From Kitasatospora phosalacinea (GTDB lineage Bacteria > Actinomycetota > Actinomycetes > Streptomycetales > Streptomycetaceae), in NCBI RefSeq assembly GCF_000716545.1, contig NZ_JNWZ01000035.1, positions 6,598-70,597 of the forward strand: 64,000 nucleotides of DNA. The letters are read 5' to 3'. Made by a program: the position numbers and the translations under genes. The notes beneath the pieces were generated by a model. The model had not been told where the DNA came from and searched no databases. It worked only from the letters and a program-made list of their open reading frames with translations. Below are positions 1-12,054 of the stretch, piece after piece (within the stretch, counting starts at the first letter, position 1; each line of letters starts with the position of its first letter).

Positions 1-783
1 GAAGAGCACGTGCACCTCGCGGGCCCGCTCGGCCATCGCGCGGACGCGCTCCACCCAGGGGGCGAGCTCCTCGGGCGTGTAGTCGTGGCGGAAGCGGTCC
101 TCCTTCGAGCCGGTGCCCCAGGCCGGGTTGCGGCCGTGCAGGCGGACCACCGCGAGGTCCGGGGAGGTGACCGGGGCGACCGGCGGCATGGAGGTGGGCA
201 GGCCCTGGGCGGTGTCCACGGCCACCGCGGCCGCGTCCAGTTCGGCCAGCAGGGCGCGGGTGTCGGCGGCGAGGTCGGGCCGCCACCAGTCGGGGTGGCG
301 GAACTCCACCGCCAGCGGCCACCCGGCGGCGCGCTCCCGGCAGGCGCGCAGCAGCGCCCGGGCCGGGCCGCCCGGGGCCAGCCGCGGCGGGAACTGGAAG
401 AGCAGGGCGCCGAGCCGGTCGGCCGCGCGCAGGGGTTCGAGGGCGCCGCTGAACCGGGCCCACACCTCGTCCAGCAGCCCCGGGTCGTCCCTCCGCGCCG
501 CCCGCAGGTCGGCGGGCAGCGCGGCGGCCCGGGTGGGGTGGCCGGTGAGCAGCGAGAACGCCTTCACGTCGAAGCGGAAGCCGGCGGGCGTGCGCTCGGC
601 CCACAGGGTGCTGTTGCGGGTGCTGGGCAGCCCGTAGTACGTGGCGTCGACCTCGACCAGCGGGAACCTCGACGCGTAGTGGCGCAGCCTGCCCTCGGCG
701 TCCCGGTGGCCCGCCGGGTACCAGCCACTGGCCACGAGCTCCTTGTCCGTCCAGGAGCACGCACCGACCCTGATCTCTCCCAT
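1..783 (-). CDS. DUF72 (YecE-like) protein, 3' end outside window
   Basis: The frame starts at ATG 783 and runs off the left edge after 261 codons, so the C-terminus is missing. The N-terminus MGEIRVGACSWTDKELV and the later segments for 'FRFDVKAFSLLTGHP', 'LFQFPPR' and 'VEFRHPDWW' are the hallmarks of the DUF72/YecE TIM-barrel family. The biochemical role of this family is unknown. The gene is separated from the upstream sensor-kinase gene by a 9-bp-stem hairpin (804-827), so it is probably transcribed on its own. Family assignment is firm; no function is claimed. Confidence 0.85.
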   Translation of the reverse strand, partial: MGEIRVGACSWTDKELVASGWYPAGHRDAEGRLRHYASRFPLVEVDATYYGLPSTRNSTLWAERTPAGFRFDVKAFSLLTGHPTRAAALPADLRAARRDDPGLLDEVWARFSGALEPLRAADRLGALLFQFPPRLAPGGPARALLRACRERAAGWPLAVEFRHPDWWRPDLAADTRALLAELDAAAVAVDTAQGLPTSMPPVAPVTSPDLAVVRLHGRNPAWGTGSKEDRFRHDYTPEELAPWVERVRAMAERAREVHVLF

Positions 784-803
784 GCGCCGCGCCTTCCCCG
801 TCC

Positions 804-827
804 CGGCCCGGCGTAACGGCCGGGCCG
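804..827 (-). terminator. hairpin between sensor kinase and DUF72 gene
   Basis: Perfect 9-bp arms CGGCCCGGC and GCCGGGCCG enclose a 6-nt loop GTAACG. It lies 20 bp downstream of the stop of the minus-strand sensor kinase and 20 bp upstream of the next start, with no U-tract, as usual for actinomycete terminators. Confidence 0.55.
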
Positions 828-847
828 CCGTCGTCGGAGCCGGCCGG

Positions 848-2638
848 TCAGAGCCGGGCGGTCCAGCGGACCCGGGTGCCCTTGCCGTGCGGGCCGCCCT
901 CGTGCCAGGCGTCGCCGCCCAGGGCCTCGGCGCGGCGGGTCAGGTTGCGCAGGCCGGAGCGGCGGCCGCCGTCGGGGATGCCGACGCCGTCGTCGGTGAC
1001 GGTGAGCAGCACGCCGGGCGGGCCGGTGCGGCTGGGCGAGGGGGAGAGCGGGCGTCCGTCCTCGCCGAGGTGGACGGTGGCGTCCAGTTCGACGGCGACC
1101 CGGGAGGCGCGGGCGTGCCGGGCCGTGTTGGAGAGCATCTCGCGCAGCGCGGCCAGCAGCTGGCGGGAGGTCCTCTCGCCCACCAGGCTCTCCACCGGGC
1201 CGGCGAAGGTGATGGTGGGCTTGAAGCCGAGGGCCGCCGCGGCCTGGCTGCCCTCGCGCAGCACCCGGGTGCGCAGGGTGTCCGGCCGGTCGTCGGTGTC
1301 GCCGTGCTGGAGCGCGTAGATGGTGGTGCGGACCTCCTGGATGGTGGCGTCCAGCTCGTCCACGGCCTGCCCGATCCGCTCCTGCACCTCGGGGACGACG
1401 GCCCGGCGGGCGGCCGACTCCAGCATCATGCCGGTGGCGAACAGCCGCTGGATGACCAGGTCGTGCAGGTCGCGGGCGATCCGGTCGCGGTCCTGGAAGA
1501 CCGCCAGGCGCTGCTGGTTGCGCTGGTACTCGGCCAGCCGCAGGGCCAGCGCGGCCTGCGAGGCGAAGGTCTGGGAGAGCTGCCGCTCGGTGTCGGTGAA
1601 CGGCAGCGTGCCGGCCTCGCGCCACACGCACAGCGCGCCCAGCACCCGGCCCGCGGAGACCATCGGCACCGCCATCGCCGGGCCGAACTCCCGTGCCAGC
1701 CGGTCGAACTGGGCGTCGGACGAGGTCTCCGCGGCGGTCGCCAGGTCGTCCAGGTAGACCGCCTCGCCGGCCAGCAGCCGGGACGCGAAGCCGTCCTCCG
1801 GGAGCAGCTCGCCGGTCAGGTGGTCGGCCCGCTCGCCGGAGGCGTGCGCCACCCGCATCCGGTCCTCGCCGGCCGGCAGCAGGATCATGCCCAGCGCGCC
1901 CTCGGCCAGTTCGCGGACCTGCTCGGCGGCGACCGTCAGCGCGATCTGCGCCTCGTCGGTGGACAGCAGCGAGGTGGTGACCGCGGCCGCGCCGGTGATC
2001 CAGCGCTCGCGGCGGCGGCCCTGCGCGTACAGCCGCGAGTTCTCGATCGCCACGCCCGCCGCCGCGCCGAGCGCCAGCACCACCTGTTCGTCCTCGGGCG
2101 TGAACGCGCCGCCGCCCTTCTTCTCGGTCAGGTACAGGTTGCCGAACACCTCGCCGCGGACCCGGATCGGCACCCCCAGGAAGGAGACCATCGGCGGGTG
2201 GTGGGCCGGGAAGCCGACCGAGCGCGGGTCGGTGGACAGGTCGGTCAGCCGCAGCGGGCGCGGGTCGTCGATCAGCGCGCCCAGGATGCCCCGGCCGGTC
2301 GGCAGGTGGCCGATCTCGGCCGCCGTCGTGTTGTCGATGCCGATGTGGATGAAGTCCGACAGGCCGCTGCCGTTCGGGTTCACCACGCCCATCGCCGCGT
2401 ACTTCGCGTCCACCAGTTCGGCCGCGCCCGCCGCGATCCGCTGCAAGGTGGCGTGCGGGTCCAGGCCCGCGCCGACCGACACCACCGCCTCCAGCAGCCG
2501 CTGCATCCGGTCGGTCACCGCGGCGGCCGACTGCAGCCGTTCGGAGACCTCGGTGACCAGGGTGTCCAGCCCGAGCGAGGAGATCTCGGGGATGCGCGGC
2601 CGGCCGCCCTCGGCGGTCGGCTCCTCCGGCGTCTGCAT
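848..2638 (-). CDS. GAF-GAF sensor histidine kinase, DevS/DosT type
   Basis: Translation gives two GAF domains (about residues 52-205 and 220-375, counting from ATG 2638), then a HisKA_3 dimerisation segment 'RIARDLHDLVIQRL' with the phospho-acceptor His near residue 392. A HATPase follows with 'NTARHARASRV', 'VTDDGVGIP' and 'RRSGLRNLTRRAEALGG'. This is the layout of the NarL-type redox/gas sensing kinases DevS/DosT. No response regulator is adjacent. The gene follows cydCD at a short distance on the same strand, so it is probably in the cytochrome bd transcript, fitting a respiration or oxygen-sensing role (inference). The start is uncertain: an in-frame GTG at 2692 would add 18 residues, and neither start has a good ribosome binding site. 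Confidence 0.85.
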   Translation of the reverse strand: MQTPEEPTAEGGRPRIPEISSLGLDTLVTEVSERLQSAAAVTDRMQRLLEAVVSVGAGLDPHATLQRIAAGAAELVDAKYAAMGVVNPNGSGLSDFIHIGIDNTTAAEIGHLPTGRGILGALIDDPRPLRLTDLSTDPRSVGFPAHHPPMVSFLGVPIRVRGEVFGNLYLTEKKGGGAFTPEDEQVVLALGAAAGVAIENSRLYAQGRRRERWITGAAAVTTSLLSTDEAQIALTVAAEQVRELAEGALGMILLPAGEDRMRVAHASGERADHLTGELLPEDGFASRLLAGEAVYLDDLATAAETSSDAQFDRLAREFGPAMAVPMVSAGRVLGALCVWREAGTLPFTDTERQLSQTFASQAALALRLAEYQRNQQRLAVFQDRDRIARDLHDLVIQRLFATGMMLESAARRAVVPEVQERIGQAVDELDATIQEVRTTIYALQHGDTDDRPDTLRTRVLREGSQAAAALGFKPTITFAGPVESLVGERTSRQLLAALREMLSNTARHARASRVAVELDATVHLGEDGRPLSPSPSRTGPPGVLLTVTDDGVGIPDGGRRSGLRNLTRRAEALGGDAWHEGGPHGKGTRVRWTARL

Positions 2639-2696
2639 GCGACCAGTGTGCACGTCTGTCACGGTTTGCCCGGTTCCCCGGGACGGCGACACCCGA

Positions 2697-2720
2697 GCGC
2701 TCAGACCGGCACCCGTGCGC

Positions 2721-2735
<15 letters not shown>
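2697..2735. repeat. 19/20-bp tandem duplication across the cydCD stop
   Basis: The 19-bp string GCGCTCAGACCGGCACCCG occurs at 2697-2715 and again at 2717-2735. The second copy holds the cydCD stop codon (2721-2723) and last codons; the first copy lies in the untranslated sequence just downstream. The duplication leaves the protein unchanged. Confidence 0.8.
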
Positions 2736-6200
<3,465 letters not shown>

Positions 6201-6220
6201 CTGTGCTGCTCCTGTCCGTG

Positions 6221-7225
6221 TCAGTGGTGCGCGGCGGGAATGTGCTGGACGCCGATCCGGCGGCGGAAGACCCAGTACGTCCAGCCCTGGTAGAGCAGCA
6301 CGAGCGGGGTGAAGACCACCGCGACGACCGTCATCACCTTGAGCGTGTAGGGCGAGGACGAGGCGTTGGTGACGGTCAGCGACCAGTCGGGGTCGAGCGT
6401 GGAGGGCATCACGTCGGGGAACAGCGACAGGAAGAGCATGCCGACGGCGGCCGCGACGGTCAGGCCGCTGAGCGCGAACGCCCAGCCCTCGCGGGCCAGC
6501 CGGTTGGCGCCGAGCGCGCCGAGCAGGGCGAGGACGGCGACGACCAGCGCGGCCAGGCTCCAGCCGTTGCCGGAGTGCGCCTGCGTCCAGACCAGGAAGA
6601 CCAGCGCGAGCACGGCGGTGGCCAGGCCGAGCGCGGTGGCCTGGGCGCGGGCCCGGACCCGGATCTCGCCGCTGGTCTTGAGCGAGGCGAACACCGCGCC
6701 GTGGAAGGTGAACAGCACCAGGGTGGTGAGCCCGCCGAGCAGCGCGTACGGGTTGAGCAGGTCCCAGAGGGTGCCGACGTAGTTCTTGTCCTGGTCGATG
6801 TCGACGCCGCGCACGACGTTGCCGAAGGCGACGCCCCACAGGAAGGCGGGCAGCAGCGAGGTCCAGAAGATCGCCAGCTCCCAGTTGCGCTGCCAGCGCT
6901 CGCCGCTGCGCTGGTGCCGGTACTCGAAGGAGACGCCGCGGACGATCAGGCAGACCAGGATCAGCAGCAGCGGGACGAAGAAGCCGCTGAACAGGGTGGC
7001 GTACCAGTCGGGGAAGGCGGCGAAGGTGGCGCCGCCGGCGGTGAGCAGCCACACCTCGTTGCCGTCCCAGACCGGGCCGATGGTGTTGATCAGGACGCGC
7101 CGCTCGGCGGTGTCCCGGGCCAGCAGCCGGGTGAGGACGCCGATGCCGAAGTCGAAGCCCTCCAGGAAGAAGTAGCCGGTCCACAGGACGGCGATCAGGA
7201 TGAACCAGAGGTCGTGCAGGTGCAT
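6221..7225 (-). CDS. cydB: cytochrome bd ubiquinol/menaquinol oxidase subunit II
   Basis: The 334-aa product starts MHLHDLWFILIAVLWTGYFF and has the GFDFGIG motif of the subunit II N-terminus, about nine hydrophobic helices and the 'DGNEVWL' and 'FHGA' segments of the family. It pairs with CydA in the membrane to form the high-affinity terminal oxidase that reduces oxygen to water without pumping protons. It lies 11 bp downstream of cydA and 20 bp upstream of cydCD, so the three are one operon. ATG 7225 is the only start that fits the homologous N-terminus. Confidence 0.95.
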   Translation of the reverse strand: MHLHDLWFILIAVLWTGYFFLEGFDFGIGVLTRLLARDTAERRVLINTIGPVWDGNEVWLLTAGGATFAAFPDWYATLFSGFFVPLLLILVCLIVRGVSFEYRHQRSGERWQRNWELAIFWTSLLPAFLWGVAFGNVVRGVDIDQDKNYVGTLWDLLNPYALLGGLTTLVLFTFHGAVFASLKTSGEIRVRARAQATALGLATAVLALVFLVWTQAHSGNGWSLAALVVAVLALLGALGANRLAREGWAFALSGLTVAAAVGMLFLSLFPDVMPSTLDPDWSLTVTNASSSPYTLKVMTVVAVVFTPLVLLYQGWTYWVFRRRIGVQHIPAAHH

Positions 7226-7236
7226 GTGATCCGTCC

Positions 7237-8778
7237 TCAGTACGCGAAGGCGAGGGGCTGGTCGGCGTCCTCGTCGTCGGAGGGGCCGCGCAGGGTCGGG
7301 TCCTTGGCCGGCGGCTGCTCGTCGGTGTCGGGCCCGGCGGCGGCGTACTTGGCGAGCAGCCCGACCTCGATGACGGCGAGGACCGCGTACAGCGCGGTCA
7401 GCGTGGCCAGGCCGACCACCTGGGTGCCGACGGTGACGTTGGGGGAGACCGCGTCGCTGGTGCGCATCAGGCCGAACACCACCCAGGGCTGGCGGCCCAT
7501 CTCGGTGAAGATCCAGCCGAAGCTGTTGGCGAGCAGCGGGAAGCCCATGGTGAGGATGCCGATCCGCCAGCTCCACCGGGTGAAGAAGACGCTCATCTCG
7601 CGCTTCCTGGTGAGCATCAGCTTCGGCGGCTCGTCCTCGGCGGTGCGGTGCTCGGGGGCGAGCCAGAACCGGCGGCGGGTGGTCCACAGGCCGATCAGCG
7701 CGGCGGCGAAGGACGTCATGCCGAAGCCGATCATCAGCCGGAATCCCCAGTAGGTGACGAAGATGTCGGGGATGTAGTCGTCCGGCTGCCCGCCGTGCTG
7801 GGCGGCCTCGGCCGCCGCGGTGTCGTTGATGCCGGGCACCGAGGAGGAGAAGTCGCTGTGGGCGAGGAAGGACAGTATCCCGGGGACCTCCAGCTCGACC
7901 GAGTTGCGGCCCTCGGAGACGTCGCCGACGGCGAACACCGAGAACGGGGCGGGCGCCTGGGTGTCCCACAGGGCCTCGGCGGCGGCCATCTTCATCGGCT
8001 GCTGCTCGAACATCACCTTGCCGAGGGTGTCGCCGCTGATCGCGACGCCGAGGCCGGCCACCGCGGCGATGGCCAGGCCGACCCGCAGCGAGGTGCGCAT
8101 CGCGGCGGTCTTGCGCCGGTCGGGCTGCTTGCCCCGCTTGGCCCGCCACAGGTGGTAGCTGGCGATGCCGACCACGAAGGCGCCGCCGGTGAGGAAGGCG
8201 GCGGTGAGGGTGTGGAAGACCTGCACCAGGGCGGTGTTCTGGGTCAACACCCGGACGATGTCGGTGAGCTGGGCCTTGCCGGTGGCCGGGTCGATCCGGT
8301 AGCCGACCGGGTGCTGCATCCAGGAGTTGGCGGCCAGGATGAAGTACGCGGAGAGCGCGGTGCCGATCGCCACCAGCCAGATGCAGGCCAGGTGGAGCTT
8401 CTTCGGGAGCCGGTCCCAGCCGAAGATCCACAGGCCGATGAAGGTGGACTCGAAGAAGAAGGCGATCAGCGCCTCCATCGCCAGCGGGGCGCCGAACACG
8501 TCACCGACGAAGCGGGAGTAGTCGGACCAGTTCATGCCGAACTGGAACTCCTGGACGATGCCGGTGACCACGCCCATGGCGATGTTGATCAGGAAGAGCC
8601 GGCCCCAGAACTTGGTGGCGTGGAAGTACTTCTCCTTGCCCGTGCGCACCCAGGCGGTCTGCAGACCGGCCACGATCGAGGCCAGGCTGATCGTGAGGGG
8701 CACGAAGAGGAAGTGGTAGACGGTGGTGATGCCGAACTGCCATCGCGAGATGGTCTCGTGCGCGACTGCTAGGTCCAC
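7237..8778 (-). CDS. cydA: cytochrome bd oxidase subunit I
   Basis: The 513-aa product carries the CydA hallmarks: the early heme-ligand region 'ISRWQFGITTVYHFLFVPLT', the quinol/heme segment and the invariant 'GRQPWVVFGLMRT'. It holds hemes b558, b595 and d in the membrane and oxidises quinol. GTG 8778 is preferred over the more upstream GTG at 8808 because it has a strong AGAGAGG five to seven bases ahead and gives the usual N-terminus VDLAVAHETI. It is the first gene of cydA-cydB-cydCD; a Rex-like operator lies about 90 bp upstream, which would link expression to the NADH/NAD ratio. Confidence 0.95.
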   Translation of the reverse strand: MDLAVAHETISRWQFGITTVYHFLFVPLTISLASIVAGLQTAWVRTGKEKYFHATKFWGRLFLINIAMGVVTGIVQEFQFGMNWSDYSRFVGDVFGAPLAMEALIAFFFESTFIGLWIFGWDRLPKKLHLACIWLVAIGTALSAYFILAANSWMQHPVGYRIDPATGKAQLTDIVRVLTQNTALVQVFHTLTAAFLTGGAFVVGIASYHLWRAKRGKQPDRRKTAAMRTSLRVGLAIAAVAGLGVAISGDTLGKVMFEQQPMKMAAAEALWDTQAPAPFSVFAVGDVSEGRNSVELEVPGILSFLAHSDFSSSVPGINDTAAAEAAQHGGQPDDYIPDIFVTYWGFRLMIGFGMTSFAAALIGLWTTRRRFWLAPEHRTAEDEPPKLMLTRKREMSVFFTRWSWRIGILTMGFPLLANSFGWIFTEMGRQPWVVFGLMRTSDAVSPNVTVGTQVVGLATLTALYAVLAVIEVGLLAKYAAAGPDTDEQPPAKDPTLRGPSDDEDADQPLAFAY

Positions 8779-8868
8779 TGCGCCCTCTCTCACAGGGGGT
8801 TGTGCCACGTGCCGGACAAAGGGGAGATCCAGTACGCAAGCGTGCCGAACCGTCCCAAGCTTGTCCGC

Positions 8869-8892
8869 TTGTGAACGTGAACACGTTCACAA
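8869..8892. promoter_or_regulatory. Rex-type redox operator upstream of cydA
   Basis: A 24-bp perfect inverted repeat has arms TTGTGAACGTG and CACGTTCACAA around AA. Within it, GTGAACACGTTCAC (8877-8890) fits the core of the streptomycete Rex operator, remembered as TGTGAACnnGTTCACA. Rex represses the cyd operon of S. coelicolor when NADH is low, so the position, 91-114 bp upstream of the cydA start, is expected. The overlapping extra half-site is unusual. Confidence 0.8.
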
Positions 8893-8988
8893 GGAAAGTA
8901 TCCATGATGCTTATCGGTGCGGTGGCGCTGGGGTGGGTGTTCTGGAACACGTCGATGATCCGGCGCCCGGCCGGTCGCTCACAAGCGG

Positions 8989-9007
8989 CACCCGGGCGGC
9001 CCGGGTG
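8989..9007 (-). terminator. hairpin after the two-component sensor kinase
   Basis: Arms CACCCGGG and CCCGGGTG enclose a 3-nt loop CGG, 40 bp past the stop of the minus-strand kinase gene (stop at 9047) and ahead of the cydA promoter. It probably insulates the two operons. Confidence 0.5.
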
Positions 9008-9046
9008 TACCGAACGGCGCTTGACAGCGACCCGGGTGACGGCCCC

Positions 9047-10510
9047 TCAGCGCTGGTGCGGCAGCGAGAGCCGGAAGGCCGCGCCGTCGCCCGGCGCGGT
9101 GCGCAGGGTCAGCTCGCCGCCGTGCGCCGACACCAGGGCGCTGGCGATGGCCAGGCCCAGGCCCGATCCCCCGCTCTCGCCGGCCCGGCGGCTGCGCGAG
9201 GCGTCCGACCGGTAGAAGCGCTCGAACACCAGGGCGGCCTGCTCCTCGGTCAGGCCCGGGCCCCGGTCGGCGACCTCCAGCAGGCAGCCGCCGTCCGCCC
9301 GGCCCACGCCGATCCGCACCGCCGTACCGGGCGGGGTGTGCTTGACCGCGTTGCCCACCAGGTTGGTCACCACCTGGCGCAGCCTGGCCTCGTCGCCCAG
9401 CACCGGGGCGGGCTGCGGGGACCCCTCGCCGCCCGGGCCGGTCAGCGCGACCGGGCGGCCCGGGTCCAGCGCGGTCAGGTCGTGCAGGGCGTCGGCGGCC
9501 AGCGTGCGCAGGTCCATCGGGGCCAGGTTGAGCGGGCGCTCCTCGTCCAGGCGGGCCAGCAGCAGCAGGTCCTCGACCAGCGCGCCGAGGCGCACCGCCT
9601 CCGACTCGATCCGGTCCATCGCCCGGTCCACGTCCTGCAGCGCGCCCATCCGGTGCAGCTCGGCGAAGCCCCGGATGCCCGCCAGCGGGGTGCGCAGCTC
9701 GTGCGAGGCGTCCGCGACGAAGCGGCGCATCCGCCGCTCGGAGGCGGCCCGGGCGGCGAACGCCGTCTCGATGTGGGTGAGCATCCCGTTCAGCGCCGCG
9801 GACAGCCGGCCCGCCTCGGTGCGCACCGGCAGCTCCGGCATCCGGTACGACAGGTCGCCGTCGGCGATCCGCTGGGCGCCCGCCTCCAACTGGCGCAGCG
9901 GGCGCAGCCCGGCCCGCACGGCGAGCGCGCCCAGGCCCGCGATGCCGACCAGCACGGCGGCGCCGATGCTCAGGAAGGTGGTGCGCAGGTGCGAGATGGT
10001 GGACTGCAGCTCCGCCAGCGGCACCGCGACCTGCACGTACTTGGGCACGGCCGGGTCGCCCGCCGCGCCGCGCTGCAGCGACAGCACCAGCGAGCGCCAC
10101 TCGGTGCCGCGCGGCCCGGCGGCGGTGAACGGCTCGTCCAGCCGCTCGACCAGCCCCTTGCGGTCCAGCGCGGGCAGCTGCGGGTCCGGGTCGGTCTCGT
10201 TCAGCGGCTGCCGGATCACCGACAGCACCGAACCGTCCTCGGCCAGGTAGCGCACCACGTACTCGCTGGGCAGGCCCTGGCCGGAGCGGCGGCCGACGGT
10301 CTGGGTGCTGCTGAACACCGAGCTGGTGCTCTGCTTGGACGGCGCGCGGCGCGACAGCGGCTCGGCGAAGCGGTCGAGTTGCTCGTCGGCGCGGTCCACC
10401 AACTGCCCGCGGACGGTGCCCAGCACCAGGGTGTCGCTCACCACCAGGCCGGTGGTGACCAGCAGCAGCGCGAGCACCAGCAGGCGCACCCGCAGCGAGA
10501 AGCGGGCCAC
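9047..10510 (-). CDS. membrane sensor histidine kinase of the efflux-linked two-component system
   Basis: The 487-aa protein has an N-terminal membrane helix (about 8-30), an extracytoplasmic region of about 140 residues, and a second helix (about 170-195) followed by HAMP. A HisKA box 'FVADASHELRTPLAG' carries the acceptor His, and the HATPase domain has 'NLVGNAVKHTPPGT', 'VADRGPGL' and 'GLGLAIASALV'. The arrangement is that of an OmpR-partner kinase sensing outside the membrane. The GTG start at 10510 lies one base after the stop of the response regulator gene (TGA-G-GTG), so the two are translationally coupled. The ligand is not predictable; the neighbouring efflux genes suggest a cell-envelope or drug signal. 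Confidence 0.92.
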   Translation of the reverse strand: MARFSLRVRLLVLALLLVTTGLVVSDTLVLGTVRGQLVDRADEQLDRFAEPLSRRAPSKQSTSSVFSSTQTVGRRSGQGLPSEYVVRYLAEDGSVLSVIRQPLNETDPDPQLPALDRKGLVERLDEPFTAAGPRGTEWRSLVLSLQRGAAGDPAVPKYVQVAVPLAELQSTISHLRTTFLSIGAAVLVGIAGLGALAVRAGLRPLRQLEAGAQRIADGDLSYRMPELPVRTEAGRLSAALNGMLTHIETAFAARAASERRMRRFVADASHELRTPLAGIRGFAELHRMGALQDVDRAMDRIESEAVRLGALVEDLLLLARLDEERPLNLAPMDLRTLAADALHDLTALDPGRPVALTGPGGEGSPQPAPVLGDEARLRQVVTNLVGNAVKHTPPGTAVRIGVGRADGGCLLEVADRGPGLTEEQAALVFERFYRSDASRSRRAGESGGSGLGLAIASALVSAHGGELTLRTAPGDGAAFRLSLPHQR

Positions 10511-10511
10511 C

Positions 10512-11273
10512 TCAGCCGTTCGGCGGGCGGCGCAGCGCGTAGCCGATGCCGCGCACCGTGTGGATCAGCTTGGGGCCGTGCGCCGGGCCGGAGTCGAGCT
10601 TGCGGCGCAGGTAGGAGATGTACGACTCGACGATGGACAGGTCGCCGCCGAAGTCGTACGCCCACACGTGGTCGAGGATCTGCGCCTTGGAGACCACCCG
10701 GCCGACGTTGGCCATCAGGTAGTGCAGCAGCTTGAACTCGGTGGGCGACAGCGAGACCGGGGAGCCGCCGCGGGTGACCTCGTGCGCGGTCGGGTCCAGG
10801 GTGAGGTCGGCCACCACCAGGCGGCCGTCGTCGGCGGGGCCGCCGGCCCGGCGCAGGATCGCCCGGATCCGGGCGATCAGCTCCTCCAGGCTGAACGGCT
10901 TGGTGACGTAGTCGTCGGCGCCGACCGCCAGGCCCTGCACCTTGTCGCCGGTGCCGTCCTTGGCGGTCAGGAACAGCACCGGGACGTGCTCGGGGCTCTG
11001 CGGCCACTGGGTCTGGTCGCGCAGCCGCTGCACCACGGTGAAGCCGTCCAGGTCGGGCAGCATCACGTCCAGCACGACCAGGTCGGGGCGCTCGGCGGCG
11101 ACCGCGTCCAGGGCCTCCTGGCCGGTGGCGGCGGAGGCCACCCGGAAGCCGGAGAAGCGCAGGCTGGCCGAGAGCAGCTCGCGGATGTTCGGTTCGTCGT
11201 CCACGACCAGGAGGAAGGGCTCGCCGCCGACCTGGGTCGCCGCGGCCGGGTTCGACTGCACTGCGCCTGACAC
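10512..11273 (-). CDS. OmpR/PhoB-family response regulator
   Basis: The 253-aa product has a receiver domain with the acidic pair 'VVDDEPN' (residues 25-26), phospho-acceptor Asp69 in 'VVLDVMLPDLDGF' and the Lys of 'LTAKD'. A winged-helix output domain follows, containing 'LSPTEFKLLHYLM' and ending 'TVRGIGYALR'. GTG 11273 is preceded by GGAGG. It is co-directional with the efflux genes upstream and coupled to the kinase downstream. It probably binds the 11-bp-spaced direct repeats ahead of the adaptor gene (15550-15567) and may also act at its own promoter region. Confidence 0.93.
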   Translation of the reverse strand: MSGAVQSNPAAATQVGGEPFLLVVDDEPNIRELLSASLRFSGFRVASAATGQEALDAVAAERPDLVVLDVMLPDLDGFTVVQRLRDQTQWPQSPEHVPVLFLTAKDGTGDKVQGLAVGADDYVTKPFSLEELIARIRAILRRAGGPADDGRLVVADLTLDPTAHEVTRGGSPVSLSPTEFKLLHYLMANVGRVVSKAQILDHVWAYDFGGDLSIVESYISYLRRKLDSGPAHGPKLIHTVRGIGYALRRPPNG

Positions 11274-11321
11274 GTTTGCTCCGCCTCCCGGCCGGACGAA
11301 TGGGCCACCCCGGACACCACG

Positions 11322-11379
11322 GGGTCTGTCCGACGGCGCCCGCCGGGGCGCACCCGACGGAACACTGTCGGACAGACCC
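11322..11379. promoter_or_regulatory. 13-bp inverted repeat ahead of the response regulator
   Basis: GGGTCTGTCCGAC (11322-11334) and GTCGGACAGACCC (11367-11379) are perfect complements separated by 32 bp, in the 148-bp gap between the anchored-protein gene (stop 11422) and the regulator start (11273). It could be an operator or a long attenuator/terminator hairpin; the sequence does not decide. The gap also has a short AT-rich patch at 11404-11426. Confidence 0.5.
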
Positions 11380-11421
11380 TAGCCCGGGCAGGCTACGCAA
11401 CGGGAATGAAGATTGGATTAG

Positions 11422-12042
11422 TCATCCGGTCGTGCCCGAACCGGTACCCGCGCCGGCCCCGCTCCCGCCGCTGCCGCCGTTCCCGCCGCTGCGGCCGCCG
11501 AAGCCGCCCGGGGCGCCGCCCTCGGTGAGCTGGGTGGCGCTGTAGGAGCCGTCCCCGGCCTTGCTGCCCACCACGGTGACGGTCTGGCCGGGCTGCAGGT
11601 CGCCGACCTTGCCCTCCTTGGTGGTGGTGACCTTGGTCGAGTCACCGGTGGTGATCTTGACGGTGGTGCCGTTCGCCTCGGTCAGGTACACGGTGCTGCC
11701 GTCCACCGACTTCACGGTGCCGCGGGTGAAGCCGCCCGCCGCACCGCCGGGGGCCTGGCCGCCCCCGGCGCCGCCGGTCTGGCCGCCGTAACCGCCGTAG
11801 CCGCCGCGGGTGCCGCCGGGGAACCGCTGGCCCGAGTTCGGGGCGCCGGCCCGGTTGCCGGTGGCACCGGTGCCGTCGTCCTTCTGGTACCAGACGCCGC
11901 CCGCGAAGGAGAGCACCGCGATGACGCAGCCGGCCAGCACCAGCGTCGGCCAGGGGAGCTTGCGGCGCGGCGGCGCGGCCAGCTCGGCGGTGATGTCGCG
12001 GGCGTCCGGCGCGGTGGCCAGCAGCTCCTGGTCGTCAGACAC
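11422..12042 (-). CDS. membrane-anchored Gly-rich protein with DUF5666-like beta domain
   Basis: The 206-aa protein has a cytosolic N-terminus, one membrane helix ('WPTLVLAGCVIAVLSFAGG', about 30-50), a Gly/Gln-rich linker, and a compact beta domain with 'GTVKSVDGSTVYLTEANG', 'TTKEGKVGDLQPGQTVTVVG'. A Gly/Ser-rich tail closes it. The beta domain resembles DUF5666-type OB-like modules. GTG 12042 has AAGGAG at good spacing. It sits between the efflux permease and the two-component genes and is probably an extracytoplasmic accessory of that module; its exact job is unknown. Confidence 0.75.
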   Translation of the reverse strand: MSDDQELLATAPDARDITAELAAPPRRKLPWPTLVLAGCVIAVLSFAGGVWYQKDDGTGATGNRAGAPNSGQRFPGGTRGGYGGYGGQTGGAGGGQAPGGAAGGFTRGTVKSVDGSTVYLTEANGTTVKITTGDSTKVTTTKEGKVGDLQPGQTVTVVGSKAGDGSYSATQLTEGGAPGGFGGRSGGNGGSGGSGAGAGTGSGTTG

Positions 12043-12054
12043 GGGGGTCTCCTT

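Noticed and set aside
6201..7184. Possible N-terminal extension of CydCD by 328 residues
   Set aside because: The frame simply stays open through cydB. The CydD homology begins at MDGRQRMRPIDP, and cydB itself occupies the other frame.
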